This document shows positions 11,266 to 24,905 of a stretch of 64,000 bases of DNA, in pieces. A program made the position numbers and the translations under genes. The DNA comes from Myxocyprinus asiaticus (Eukaryota > Chordata > Actinopteri > Cypriniformes > Catostomidae). Numbering within the stretch: position 1 is the stretch's first letter; every line of letters starts with the position of its first letter. The notes under the pieces were generated by a model that worked only from the letters and a program-made list of their open reading frames with translations, was not told the origin of the DNA and did no database searches. The DNA lies in assembly GCF_019703515.2 (NCBI RefSeq), contig NC_059373.1, positions 20,298,281-20,362,280 on the forward strand, read 5' to 3'.

Positions 11266-12530
11266 AGTCATTTTTATTTGTATAGCGCTTTTCACAACAT
11301 ACATAATTTCAAAGCAGCTTTACAGAAAATCATGCATTAACAGAAAATGAAACTGTAATATCTATAAAGTCTTAGAGTCATCATTGTGGAGTTTGATTAA
11401 ATATGATTGTAAATTGTGTATAAAAATTTTATAATTTAATAATTAAATAATTGTATGTAGAACCCCAGTGAGCAAGCCGAAGGCGACTGTGGCAAGGAAC
11501 ACAAAACTCAATAAGATGTTGGTTAATGGAGAAAAATAACATTGGGAGAAACCAGGTTCACTGTGGGAGCCAGTTCCCCTCTGGCTAAACAGCATGAATA
11601 TAATGCCAGTATTAGTTATTTATGTGCATTGCAAATCATGGTTTAAAATTAGTAACATAAGTAAGTGTTCAAGGTCAGTGTTTAAACAAAGATTTTGTAT
11701 GAACTGTAAGATTAATGACTAATGTCTTTGAAGTTCATCCTGGATTAACAGCAGAAGTTCACATAGAAGCATTGTTCTTATTTAGATGGCTGATGAAGAC
11801 ATTTGTTGGCAATTAATTGATAGTCTATGTGTTCAATTTTAAGAGTGCAGTCCATCATTAGACCAAGGTGATGCAGGCAGAGATCAGTGAGGTGCATCGC
11901 AGTTCAAACAGCAGGTCATTTTGGTGAGGTCTATCCTAAGTCCAAGGTTCAGGCAGTGGCATATGAAGTATCCAATGTCTTATGGTTGGAGTTGGCATCA
12001 GTTCATACTCTGAAGTCCATAGTAATAGACACAATGCTAATGCTAATGGATACCGAGAATGCAGGTATCTGCGATGGCTTTAAATTTGCCACTCTTGTGG
12101 GCAATTTGGGTGAAAAAGGAATGAGGAAAAGTTACATTGTTTCGAAAAATTAAAAAATTTGCTTTGGATTTTTGAAGGTCATTTGGCAAGACACCAACAC
12201 CTGCAAACCTGCTTTTGATAGGCTCCCTAAAGACAGAATGAGGCATATGGTATTGGCCTGCCAAACGTTGGAAAATTTGTGGGTTTGTTTTTTATAGAAT
12301 ACCCTGCCAATTCTCATTCTGTTCAGTGTGCTAAAATGTTTGGATTAAAAAAGGCATGGGGAGACATGGATCTGAAATTAGAGCATAACATGGAATTTCA
12401 ATCTCAAAGGGTAGAGATACTAAAAGTTTTATTAAGGAATCAGATAGGTCCATTTCACATTGTGACATTGACAGCAAGTGTATCTAGACTCCCCGATCTC
12501 AGACATACTATACGTCCCTTCTGAAACTCC
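11266..12530. repeat. Dispersed repeat of the 'tatttgtatagcgctttt' type
   Basis: Contains ttatttgtatagcgctttt followed by aagcagctttacagaaaatc, a motif recurring in diverged form at 51326 and 56398 and common in teleost genomes. Short open frames within (11887-12153, 12279-12524) have no family signature. The boundaries, especially the right one, are approximate. Confidence 0.45.
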
Positions 12531-13734
12531 TGTGTTCTGATTCAGGCAGCACCCCCTGTAAACACATCAATACTCACCTCCATAAAAACCCTGTAGCTCA
12601 GCACCTCAATGCATCCAAATAAACATCTTATATATTTTCGATGCAGGGACAGAAATGAGAAAACTGCAGAGCTATCAACATAAATATACTGAGATTCCAT
12701 CAAACAGCTTTTATTAACAGAGGTTGCGGCTGTTGGATAGCACTCCACTCTCCTGGAAGAGCCTGCTGAATTGTAAAACAGGTGGATGAATTTGTAGTCA
12801 AAGGGAACGTTTTAGTGGTTACGCTGGCAGTGGCCCCGTCCAGACGCACTCAGTCTTATTAGGAAGCCAGGAGAGGTGACCAAGAGCCAAGTTAAAGAGA
12901 TATTTTGTAGCAGTGGCATACCACAAATCGTGGTGGCCTCCCTGCGAATGATAAGACAAGGCTTCACCTACAAATGGTGATGTCATACATTAGCATTTGT
13001 ATTGAGGGTGAAACAGTATTGCTGAGGGAGACAGACGGAGATGTTATTTTTGGACAATTTAGCCCTCTCTTCAATATTTGTCTGAATATTTTTCATTTTC
13101 TTTGATTGTATTTATACTGTCATTTAGAAAGTGTAAGAGTTGCATCAACAAAAATACTTCTTGATTCTGTCTGCATCACAGCTCCAAATGCTCAGCAGAT
13201 GTTTGAGGTACAGCCCTTCGTTGTCACAGTTTTGTCAAGAACCATTCAACCCAACTCATGAGTAATGCAGAGGCTGATGTCACACTCTCCACAGAAAGCC
13301 TTTTTCACCAACCTCATTGCTTGTTAGAGACTAATTAACTGAAAAACCATACAGGGAAAGGAAAAACAACAAGGACAACTGGCATCACACATCCATTGCT
13401 GTTGCATCCTGAAGACTACGTCAATGTCACAGCATTAAAAACCCAGCACGACAAGGCGACAATTCCTCTGACTGTCACTGGCTATTAGAGCAGCAAACAC
13501 ATGAGAGCACATTATGCATCATTACAAGAAGTAAATGAGATGGTAACAAATGTGGCGGTCAGACAATCAGCTCCATATTGTCTCTGGCTCACATATAAAA
13601 CAGCAGCATATTTATCAAGACAGACTTCATGATTTCTGCTGCAGCAATGACAGTGCCTTATGTAAAATAATTTATGCATCAAATCTCGCCTATATAATCT
13701 CGCCCAATGAAATCAAAATAAGAGTTTTGTGGGC
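12531..13734. other. VPS50 intron, unassigned
   Basis: No terminal repeats, pol III boxes or supported coding sequence seen. Confidence 0.5.
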
Positions 13735-14083
13735 TTTAGTCCTTGACTATTAGCTTTGAAGCCATCTTTATTCTGGTTTCCTTCTGTAAGTTGACACAAT
13801 TTACATTTAGCAGATAATTCTCGCATTTAAAATCTAGTCTTTACCTTCTGGGAAAATGGACCCAAAAATTGTCCAATCAAATCCTCTATTGAATGAAAAT
13901 GTCGCCCTCCTGCAACCAACCAGCAAGTAGCAAACCATGGTTCATGGCTGTTAAGTAAGTTAAGCTTATTCGCAATTTTTAAAAAAATGGAAGAACCATT
14001 CAATATGTCCCGTCCTGTTTCAATAGGAATACGTCAACACAGGACAGAAAACTGCGTGTCAATCAATTTCATGGGGTCTTTAA
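13735..14083 (+). mobile_element. MITE with TTTCATGGGGTCTTTAA right end
   Basis: The right end TTTCATGGGGTCTTTAA is the inverse of the TTAAAGACCCCATGAAA left end found at 52731. The interior (gccatctttat..., tctgggaaaatggaccc..., gtccaatcaaat) recurs at 23590-23880, 52731-52980 and 62904-63095. Non-autonomous; the left end is degraded. Confidence 0.6.
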
Positions 14084-15056
14084 TTGTCGCAGAGAAGAGT
14101 GTAAAATCCAACAGAGAAAATATCTGGCTCTTTTAGTAGTCTTGCAGCATTCAAGATTGAAAAAGAATTGGAAAAGAATGGAGAGAGGGACACTTCCAAT
14201 TTAAAAAAAAAAAAAAAGAAAAAAAAAGCACAATACCTCAATACCTGGTCTGGAAACAAAAAATTCCTGAATTTGTTTTCCACACTAGCTTCAAATGGAG
14301 AGAAATGAATTGGTCCAAACAAGAGGAAATCACATTTGGGCAGGCTTCCATGCACTTGCACATGCACAGATATCTCTGCGTGCAGAGTGGGCTGGCTGGA
14401 GGCTGATCAAATTGCAATAACTTCCCGTGCCAACTAGAACTGAGAAGCAATGCAGAGTCACACAGATTAAAAGAGGGCGGGAAAGAGAGAAAATTTGAAA
14501 AATTGCAGCATCCTTTCACATCCTTTTCCCAAACAACCCTCCCCCTCTTAGGCCACATCGTAATGAGATAATGACATTCCATTAGTGTGGGTGGTGGCAT
14601 ATTGATCACTGGACAGCAAACAGGTGTATATATTCCAGCATCATATTCGCTGACAAAACTTCACAAGTTATTTAAGCATCACATTCTTCAAGCCAACTTG
14701 AGAACATCTTGAGAAATAAAAGCTGTGTAATGCTCTTAGGTGACAGTATAACTGAATCTCTGATACTGCTAATTTAGTACAAGCAATCATTTCTGTTCCC
14801 AAAGAGTGGAAGTAAAAAAAACAAAATGCCAGAAAAATATCTTATACACTGCTTTGAAGGGTAATACATTTAGTTCTAGATAACCACACTGAAGATTGAA
14901 TTCAATTTCAGTAGCTCAAAGTTTCTAAGTCAAAGCACTGCAGCCAATTTCTTTTGTACTGTCTTGAGGGCAAAAGCACAAGTCTTTTCCTAGTCACTCA
15001 TACCTAAATAGAGACCAAGTTGGTATCCGAAACCGAAGGCAGCTGTCTTGCAGTCA
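14084..15056. other. VPS50 intron, unassigned
   Basis: Contains an A-rich run (14203-14227). Short open frames on the minus strand carry poly-Phe from this run and are not genes. Confidence 0.5.
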
Positions 15057-15420
15057 GTCAATATTAGAGGTAAACCAATATATCAGTTTTACCCATTAAT
15101 CGGTGCTGATAGTTGCTTTTTGGCTAAAATCCATGCCAATAGTTGCTGAATTTTTTATTTTTTATTATTCCTCCGTGTTCCTCTATAGCCGGCGCTGGAG
15201 GATTCGACAGTGAGAAGCAGCCTCCAGAGGTGAATTAAAAACAAACATGTGCGGATTATACTGTATCTAAATATTTCATCATTGACAATTTTCATCCATA
15301 TTTTACCCTCACTTCAAAGCATATTTTTTCATTTTGATTAGATATTCAAGTGTTCGAAATTAAAGTGAGGACATGCAAAGAAAAATGTGACTATATGGTA
15401 ATATGCCATGTCAGCATATA

Positions 15421-16869
<1,449 letters not shown>

Positions 16870-17295
16870 TACATCATGTAATAATAATAAACCGTATTCC
16901 TCATTAAACCTTATCTCGTGAAATATAAATACAAAACCCTTAATCGGATGAATATACAGGCTATAAAAAGTAGGTACTTAAATACAGACAATTGTAATGG
17001 AGCCAAGTCTCCATCATTTTAAAATAAGAGTCCCCAGTGTTTTTCGGGCACACAGTTAGTTAAAAGTTAGTACCATGTTAAGCACCAAATTGTAATTTTT
17101 TCTTGTTATAATTGGAATTTTGGTTGAACAATAAAATGTGTATGGGATTTTATTCATTTTGGACTCTTATTGCCTCAATGTCTGTGTTAGTCACAGTAAG
17201 GAAAGACTATTGGCCAATTAATATGTTATTTGCCTTTCCACCACCTTATTTTTCATGTCTGCAAAATCCACTATCAGCCGACCTATAGTCAATAT

Positions 17296-17791
17296 ACTGT
17301 GTGTTTCTATGAAGGCACATCATAAGGAAACTGTTTTCAGACACTGCCCCACATTGGCAAAAACCAGTAACTAAAACGGAGTCAAAGTTTTAATGTGGAT
17401 TTGTAGCTACTGTAATTTCTGAGCAATAAATCTGAACATAGTTGAACCAAAACCCATCTGTATAGGTTTGATGACAGATCCGATTTCGGTTTTAACTCAA
17501 TTTTAACAAAAAGTATAGTCATTCATTTTTGCCTCTGCATGGCGGAACAGGCTTCCAAGACACCGCAATGTCATATCTAATGATCTAAAACAAATTCAAG
17601 TGAATATGTACTACAATGCTCATTTCTGGGTATAAATGGAATAAGTTGGAAAAAAGTGTACAAGATTGTGGGATATTATGGGAAGCGAAGGATACATCTA
17701 TAATGCCTTCATAAAATCATCAGATGAAGGTATCTTAACAGGCAAGATGTTTGCAAATATGGGATTTGGATGTACCTTGATGCCTTACTAC
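17296..17791. other. VPS50 intron, unassigned
   Basis: Carries a short segment (about 17565-17625) resembling 43960-43995 (tctaatgatct-aaacaaatt), suggesting another old dispersed repeat. No coding signal. Confidence 0.45.
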
Positions 17792-18270
17792 CAGTGTTGG
17801 GTAAGTTAGTCTAAAAAAGTCATTAATTACTAACTACTTATTACATCTTCTACAATGAAATTAGATTACTGTACTAATTACTCTGCTGAAAAGTAATTGC
17901 ATTACTTATTACTAATTACTTTCTTAAACCCTTATCAACCTCGACCAGATGAAAAATACAAGGATAGACATGAAACTGATGTTTTAATTCTTTAAAATAA
18001 ATCATATAAAATCAAATCAATTATTCATGAACTGGCCAAAGAATTTACAGGGGCAGTGTTAAATTGGAAAACATATATTTTAACATTAGATATTAAATTT
18101 CGATTTTAAATGAACTGTTGTTTTATATAGAATTGTTCTAGAGTCTATACAGTATTTAACACAATTACATCAGAAGTAACTGTAATTAAATTACTGAAAA
18201 ATTGAAATCAATGAAAAAGTTATTTAATTACAGTAATTAATTACTTAGTAATGCATTACACCCAACACTG
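17792..18270. mobile_element. hAT-like MITE (CAGTGTTGGGT ends)
   Basis: Left end CAGTGTTGGG and right end CCCAACACTG are perfect 10-bp inverted repeats. Both subterminal regions are rich in attacta/taattac motifs. The flanks cttactac and atttctac match at 6 of 8 positions, compatible with a decayed 8-bp target duplication. 479 bp, no coding capacity. Confidence 0.8.
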
Positions 18271-18616
18271 ATTTCTACCTTCATCTATTGTCTGCAAAAG
18301 GAAGCATTTTTAAGGTTTCAGACGGCTCAAACCTTACAACTTTCATAAGAAAAGCAACGGTTCACAAGGTGTGTCAAGTTTTATATGATATTATCATACT
18401 TATTATGAAGCTTAATGCTAATCCTAAGGACAGATACTAAATTTCAATTACCAGGTACAAAAATTGCTCATTATGAAGAGCTGAAACAAAAAGCTAGCAT
18501 TTATTTTTTAATTCAAAAATTCAAATAAATCCCATTATATTCAAGGGCATATTTCTTAATTAGTGAGTTTTAGGCACTGGATCTCTAATCAATTCAGTCA
18601 GCAGTTCTCTACAAAC

Positions 18617-18699
18617 CTTATACAGTTGTAGTGCTTGAAAGTGCTGGCGGCCTTCTGGCATTCTAAACACAACTGGATGGCACCTGCATAGTCTTCCTC
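18617..18699 (-). CDS. vps50: VPS50 exon G (83 nt, phase 0/2)
   Basis: Encodes [20 protein letters not shown] then FKHYNCI and two bases of a split Ser. The [13 protein letters not shown] block is highly conserved in VPS50. The acceptor is TTTTACAG and the donor GTTTGT, a weaker donor than its neighbours. A 12.2-kb intron follows. Confidence 0.95.
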
Positions 18700-19678
18700 C
18701 TGTAAAATAAACAGTTACATTTTATCTGAATAATGAGCTAATGGTTTAATGAATGCCATTACATTGCTTATGTGGTAATGTTATCTTCCAATGAGACAAT
18801 TAAATTCATTTTACATGAGTAATTTAAATTTAGAGGACATAAACAGACTAAACATTATAATTAGTAGGGTTGGGAGATTGGAACCAAAGGATTTTCATGA
18901 CATTCAGTGCTGTTAATGTTTCTTTAATGCCTGCATTCTTCCGCCTCCATATTAAAATACTCTGACAGCGTTTCTTACACTGCTAGTGAACCTACAGCAC
19001 CACAGCAAAATAAACTGTGTTTTAGTGTTTAGCTGTTAGCTGATCTTAGTTGTGAGCTTGCAGTCTGAACTGAATGTAAATGAGACTGGGCATAGTGTTG
19101 TATTTACAAACAACTGAGCCAGCTCTTTTAATGCATAGGTTAAACTGATTCATAAATGTATTCTAAAATGAGCCTTTAACGGCTCACTTACTGAATTACC
19201 ATGTGACTTACTCACTGAACCACAATTAATTTCTTTTGGTCATATCAGACAAGAAATTAACAATAACAACAAAAACTTTACTGTGTTATGCGTATTTAAG
19301 GTTTGTGAGGCTTACATCATTGTAATTACTGACTAGCTGTTTCTATAACAAGGAGTATCCTACTTAAACACACACATTATTATTATTATTATTTTGTAAT
19401 ACAATTTTATTATTTTTATATGTTAATAAAAATAGCATTGTTTTGATATTGTTTAGTATTTCTGTTTATTACATACATGGTTAAAAATCAATTATTTGGT
19501 GCTTCCTCACAATGCTAAAAAGAAGTAGAGGGTATGAGAAACATCTCAGTCCAAAGCATCTTTGTCCAACTAATACACATGCAGTTGTGTTTGAGTTCTC
19601 TTGTGGTCCTTCTTTAAATATTGGGTGTATTTGTGCTCTGCATATTTGGATAGATCACTGGTAAACATATCAACTTAC
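18700..19678. other. Intron between exons F and G
   Basis: AT-rich with a short (ATT)n run at 19378-19394. The stretch 18271-18616 downstream of exon G is likewise unassigned. Confidence 0.5.
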
Positions 19679-19714
19679 CTCCAGCATCTCACTTAGTCTG
19701 ACATCAGTTCTTTG
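19679..19714 (-). CDS. vps50: VPS50 exon F (36-nt mini-exon, 12 codons)
   Basis: A 36-nt exon encoding QRTDVRLSEMLE, phase 0 at both ends, with acceptor TTACAG and donor GTAAGT. Skipping it would keep the frame and remove 12 conserved residues. It links the KTL end of exon E to the EEDYAGAIQ start of exon G. Confidence 0.93.
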
Positions 19715-19824
19715 CTGTAAAAGACAGAGAAGGAAAGATGGCCTATGAGACTGGGCAGTAGAAAATGAACTCTTTATAGAGAATTGCTCTGTTTAGCCAT
19801 TAACCATGCTGATGAAGTGATTAC

Positions 19825-19942
19825 CAGAGTCTTTATGGTCCTCAAAGACTTCAACAATCCTGTTAACAGCTGTCGGCGTCTTTGATTGGCCAGCAGTCCC
19901 AGACTGGCTTCAGTGAAGTCCTCTTTAGCGGAACGAAGTTGC
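19825..19942 (-). CDS. vps50: VPS50 exon E (118 nt, phase 2/0)
   Basis: Its first base completes the split Arg, then [20 protein letters not shown] and [19 protein letters not shown]. The ANQRRRQLL...[10 protein letters not shown] helix is a VPS50 hallmark. The acceptor is CTTCCAG and the donor GTAATC. Only 110 bp separate it from the next exon, the shortest intron in the window. Confidence 0.95.
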
Positions 19943-20637
19943 CTGGAAGCAGAACAGAATAACAGACTCAGCCCTATTCTACTGCTTATGGAAATACCAA
20001 ACTGATTACCAAAATTGGCACTTTACACAAATATGATGAAATCTGTTTTTACAAAAGGTTTTTTTTTTTTTTTATAAGTATTAAAAGGCACAAATCTTGT
20101 GTTTTAGGACTTTCTGTAAGGTGGATTATTTTTATCTAACATAACCAAGTATGAAAAGTAGTTGATTTTAAACATGCTAAATGTCTATATGTGCCCTTCA
20201 AGTGATTTTGTCCTGTCCCATCTCCAACAAATTTTATCAATTTAATTATTTTTATTTCAACAGTTTGACTGTCTATTTAATGTTAACTTTTATGAGCATT
20301 ACTTGAAAATAATAAAATCACAGAATCTGTGTTCAAATTTGAATCTTTTTTTTAAATTTTTTTTTACTGTAATTAAACATCCCAAATTTTGGGGGCAAGA
20401 TTACAAAAATTGAAACGCACATTTAAAATGAAATTTAGGAAAATAAAATGGCTCAGATAATATTTAGTACACCACCTAAAGTTAAATATCAAAATGTTCT
20501 GGTCAAGGTTAACCATGTCCTTTCACTGACAATTTGTTGAAAAAGAATTAAAAGACTTTCAGGTCCCGTTTTGTATCCTATTCATGGAAAGTACCAAGAA
20601 CAGTTTCTGGTTTTTATAGAGATAGAAGTTCTCTGAC
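19943..20637. other. Intron between exons D and E
   Basis: Contains poly-T runs (20059-20074, 20345-20366). No exon or transposon ends identified. Confidence 0.5.
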
Positions 20638-20708
20638 CTTCGTGCATTTATGCAGATGACTGCAGCCAGCTGCAGGTTGGTCTGTAGAGATGTCACTCTC
20701 TCAAGCTC
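20638..20708 (-). CDS. vps50: VPS50 exon D (71 nt, phase 0/2)
   Basis: Encodes ELERVTSLQTNLQLAAVICI followed by NAR and two bases of a split Arg codon completed by the next exon. The acceptor is TTGTAG and the donor GTCAGA. First exon of a compact four-exon cluster. Confidence 0.95.
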
Positions 20709-20859
20709 CTACAACACAACATTGATTTTCAAGTTTTTGACAGAATTTTTCCTGAACATTAAACAAGAGTTACTTTGAAACCCTTTGAAGTACACACTAA
20801 TATCGAGACAGTGGCCACAACCTTCCTTCCAAATAGCTGCCTGCATATTAGCTCATATG

Positions 20860-21556
20860 GGCCACGTTCACACAGCAGCAGAATACAGTTTTCAGACCTG
20901 TTTTGAGTGCTTAATACGGTTACATTCACACACAGGAAGGTTATTTACGGGTGTGACGACCGCATTCTATAACCGAACTGACACCCGCAAATTATCAGGT
21001 CTCACAACCGCATTCTCAGCAAACCTGTGCTGTGTTAACGGAACCGTACTGGACGACTAGTTGTTAGTTACGTCATGTACAGTGAGAGACATGCTGCACT
21101 GTACACGCATATGTCTCGTGTGGGGTTTCTTAACTCACGGAGACGGAGAAATGAGCTGCGTGTCATCCGAAGATTCAGCCGCTGTTTTCCACTGACTGCT
21201 CACTGCGCGAGCTGCACTACACAAAAGCCACGCTCTACATGTGGTTAAAAAGCATTCAAAGCCGCTGTCGGTTAATTATGATCTGATGGATGAACTCGCA
21301 CCTCGAATGGACTCATTTATTTAATAACGTGGTGGCAATTGTGATCAGACATGCCGGTGTTATGGACGTCACCATTTTTTAGTCACTGTCACTGTGGTTA
21401 CAGTTGTTAGAATACGGTTGTGACTTTGGTCGTTTGTTCATACAGACAGCATTTGAACTGCTACTGTAAGCTGTTGTATGAACGGGACATTTCAAGACAC
21501 ACACCTGTAAGTAAATACAGTTGTCAGTCCCAAACACTGACTGTGTGAACGTAGCC
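20860..21556. mobile_element. Non-autonomous DNA transposon, ends GGC(C/T)ACGTTCACACAG
   Basis: The terminal inverted repeats match at 15 of 16 positions. The interior is CpG-richer than the intron. The flanks (tattagctcatatgg on the left, then ataactgcaacctctgtg on the right) are joined in a diverged uninterrupted paralogue at about 22460-22500, which supports the boundaries. No transposase; the open frame 20785-21060 is incidental. Confidence 0.75.
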
Positions 21557-21568
21557 ATAGATAACTGC

Positions 21569-21800
21569 AACCTCTGTGCTTTATGGGTTCAGACCAGAAT
21601 GGAGACACACTCTTTTATTAGGCTATATTTGCAGGCCCACTACACTACAAGAAAATCATTATGCCAATGGGGAATTTCTTGTTTTAAGGGATGTTTAGAT
21701 CTTTTTGCTGGACAACACTATAAAAAATACTGATTAAGAAAATAATTTTTACAGTGTATTAACTATAAGGTGAGACAGAAAGGATAATGGTGACAATTAT
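21569..21800 (+). repeat. Duplicated intron segment, copy 1
   Basis: Begins aacctctgtgctttatgg, continues through tctTttattaggctat and aaggtgagac...ggataatgg, and matches copy 2 (22488-22615). It is interrupted by a 118-bp MITE at 21641-21758 that is absent from copy 2. Confidence 0.75.
21641..21758. mobile_element. 118-bp MITE with TACACT ends
   Basis: Left TACACTACAAGAAAATCATT and right AATAATTTTTACAGTGTA are inverted repeats. The paralogous segment near 22560 lacks this block, supporting a real insertion. Confidence 0.65.
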
Positions 21801-22487
21801 GAAGTGCAAAACAACATATTTTCAAATTTGATATATGATTTTCTATAGCCTCTAAATCATTAACATGATCAATACTTTGCTGAAAACCCTGTTGTATGCA
21901 ATGTACTAGATGTCTACTGCCTCTTGGTGGAAGTTCTTCTGGATATAAAAGACCATTCCAAAATGTCCTACTTTGTTTTGTGATGCATGTCTTTTTGCTG
22001 TGAAATCTTTGCTGATTTTGATAAAGTAAAATTACCATTTATATCGTTACTGATATTTCAAAATGAGTATTTGCTGAATTGAAGCAACTTGTGCTTGTGT
22101 GCATTATTTTATAGAAAAATTACACTGAAATGCATGCATCAAATAAGATATAACAGGCTTTTGAGGTATATATCTTAATTATCATTACATTCCACTTATG
22201 CCCACCAAAATAAAAATAAAAAAACCGAGAGCTTTGAAAATACTGACTTTTATTTTTTATAAGAAATATATTAAGTGGAATGATATTTAGATGTGTGTTT
22301 ATATTTGCAGCCTGCGCTGTCATTATAAAGTCTACCAAAATGTCAGCGTGAATACGTAACGATGCTATACATAGCATTTTATCCGCCATCAGCCACTCCG
22401 TACTCCAGTTATCACACCGGCCACTGAAAAACCAATATCACAACTACAGTATACAGTATATTAGCTCTTATGGAGAGCTGGGACTCT

Positions 22488-22615
22488 AACCTCTGTGCTT
22501 AATTGGTTCAGGGCAGGCCAGAGCAGACACCCTCTCTTCTATTAAGCTATTTCTTTTCAAGACCACAATGAACAATAAGGTATGAGTGAGAGGATATTGA
22601 TAATGGTAACAGCTT
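22488..22615 (+). repeat. Duplicated intron segment, copy 2 (empty site)
   Basis: Diverged copy of 21569-21800. It lacks both the 118-bp MITE and, upstream at about 22460-22487, the 0.7-kb transposon present beside copy 1. Confidence 0.75.
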
Positions 22616-23333
22616 TTCTTATGAGAATAAGAAAGACAGTTCAAAGATGTGTAAGAGAAATATCATGCCCGAGTTTATGCCATGTCCTCAAACTAATAGA
22701 CAGTTGAAGTTCAGGGCTTTTTGCAAGACTTTGTTCCCCCTTATAGCACTGAAGTGCACAGCTGTCACAGCCTGAGGTGAACCCACACTGAGTGACCCAG
22801 TCTTTCGACGCAACATTAGCTCTGGCCAACACAGTGCAAGCCTTCAGCACTGAGACATCATCCCAATGTCACATTAAAGATAATTATCTGGCAAAAGAAT
22901 ACAAGGTTAAAAAAAAATGGATTCCATGGAAAGGGCAGGACAAACAGAAAAACATTCATTCTTCAGACGAGCTGCAGGATTACCCCTGAAGAGTTGGAAG
23001 GCTCCTTGAGATAAAAAAAAAAAAGTGTTTTGATGTTCGGTCTACTGGTAAACACATGGAAGGTGTGAGGTCAAGAGGATGTCTGTATTAAGTAAACATG
23101 TCTTATAAACAGAGCTGTGGCATTCCGGTGGAATCTCTGTATCTTTGAGACAGGGAGTTTCTAAAGTGTCCTTGGATTTGCCCTGGCTAGAATAGGATGC
23201 TGGCCGAGCCATAGCCCCTCTGAGTCATAGGCTCCTCAAGGGATCCAGTCAACTTCTGAGCTTAAACAAGAGTAATTCACAGTTTCTAAGAAGCTCAGCA
23301 TCTACTGGCATGATTCGAGGTTCAGAAAAATCT
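22616..23333. other. VPS50 intron, unassigned
   Basis: No terminal repeats or coding signal seen. The stretch 21801-22487 between the duplicated segments is likewise unassigned apart from the possible upstream part of copy 2. Confidence 0.45.
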
Positions 23334-23487
23334 TTTGGTTTTAAGTTTCAACTGACACAGACAGAAGAAAAACAACTGGCAGCAGCCATGACTTAAAATT
23401 TCATCTACCTTCCCACAAAAATTAGTAGTCATTTGTCTTATTAGTTCACTGATAACCCTGTACCCTCAGTTCCAGTCAATGATGCAA
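23334..23487 (+). repeat. Duplicated intron segment B, copy 1
   Basis: The core tcatctacc...cccacaaaaattag...cttattagttca...cctcagttccagtcaatga recurs at 25671-25818 with roughly 80 percent identity by eye. Same orientation, about 2.3 kb apart. Confidence 0.75.
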
Positions 23488-23589
23488 CTGTTCAGACGTG
23501 CATCTGGGCTTCCAGAGAACTGAAGCCCAGTCAAGCTTACTCTCCCTATTTTGCCCTGCTAAACTGTACACATTGTTGTATCACATCAA

Positions 23590-23880
23590 AATTGTAGTTT
23601 TGTAGATTTTAGTCTGTGTCTGTTAACTTTGACGCCATCTATATCTGTACTTCTAAAAGTTGAAAAATAAAAAATATTTTTTATCAGATAAACACATTTA
23701 AAATGTACAGTCTTTGCTTTCCAGGAAAACAGACCCAAAAAACTGATGATTCCTTTTGCCATTGCCATTTCATCTTACACTTTTTGTCCAATCAAATGTT
23801 CTTTAAAAAGTCCCGCCCCAGTAGCAAACAATGGCTGTGTTCTAACTAAAGCTTACTGGCTAGGGGTTGTTCTGTTCAGC
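23590..23880 (+). mobile_element. MITE fragment, related to 13735-14083
   Basis: Shares gacgccatctatatctg..., ccaggaaaacagaccca... and tgtccaatcaaatg with the other copies. A possible right end of the same copy lies at 25607-25676 (aaatacgtcaa-cacag...gagtctttta), so later insertions may have split it. Confidence 0.5.
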
Positions 23881-24025
23881 AGATAAATTGGGAACCCTAG
23901 GTGAGGGAACCCTAAAATAAAAAATAGCATTATTCAAATTATATTATCAGCCTTGTAAAAGGCTGCATTAACATGAATTCCAGAAGTTTTTGGAATATAG
24001 CAATTTTGTAATGCATGCATGCATA

Positions 24026-24026
24026 T

Positions 24027-24081
<55 letters not shown>
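24026..24081. repeat. (CA)n microsatellite
   Basis: About 25 CA units preceded by atgcatgcatgcatatatac. It touches the left end of a Tc1 derivative. Confidence 0.97.
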
Positions 24082-24086
<5 letters not shown>

Positions 24087-24903
24087 ACCAAAGGTTTGGA
24101 ATAATGTACAGATTTTGCTGTTTCAGAAGGAAATTGGTACTTTAATTCACCAAAGTGGCATTCAACTGATCACAAATTACAGTCAGGACATTACTGATGT
24201 AATAAAACAGCACCATAACTATTTGAAAAAAGTCATTTTTGATCAAATTTAGGCCCCATTTCCAGCAGCCATCACTCCAACATCTTATCATGCTAATTGC
24301 TCATTTGGTACTAGAAAATCACTTGCCATCATATCAAACACAGCTGACATGTTTTCAGCTGACAGTTTCATTGAATTCTACCTGCTCAACACCAGTTTCA
24401 TGTACAACAGTAAAGAGAAGACTCAGGGGTGCAGGCCTTATGGGAAGAATTGCAAAGAAAAAGCCACTTTTGAAACAGAAAAATAAAAAGAAAAGGTTAG
24501 AGTGGGCAAAGAAACACAGACATTGGACAACAGATAATTGGAAAAGAGTGTTATGGATCTTAACCTCATTGAGCTTTTGTGGGATCAGCTAGACTGTAAG
24601 GTGCGTGAGAAGGACCTGACAAGACAGGAAGCGTGAGGTGAAATGTCACCTGAGTATCTGGACAAACTGACAGCTAGAATGCCAAGGATCTGCAAAGCTG
24701 TCATTGCTGCATGTGGAGGATTTTTTGATGAGAACTCTTTGAAGTAGTTTAAGAAGTTCTGAACACTTTATTGATATAACTGAACGTTATTAATGTCCTG
24801 ACTATACATTGTGATCAGTTGAATGCCACTTTGGTGAATAAAAGTATGAATTTCTTTCCATAAGAGCAAAATCTGTACATTATTCCAAACTTTTGGCCAC
24901 CAG
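24082..24903 (+). mobile_element. Tc1 deletion derivative (822 bp)
   Basis: Inverted ends of over 100 bp share GTTTGGAATAATGTACAGAT and CACCAAAGTGGCATTCAACT. The right end is followed by TA (24904-24905); the left flank is the CA microsatellite. Inside, plus-strand codons read SCTTVKRRLRGAGLMGRIAK and KRLEWAKKHRHWTTDNWKRV, then jump after VLW to sequence encoding DLNLIELLWDQLD in another frame. A central deletion has removed the first two catalytic residues, leaving a non-autonomous copy. Confidence 0.9.
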
Positions 24904-24905
24904 TA

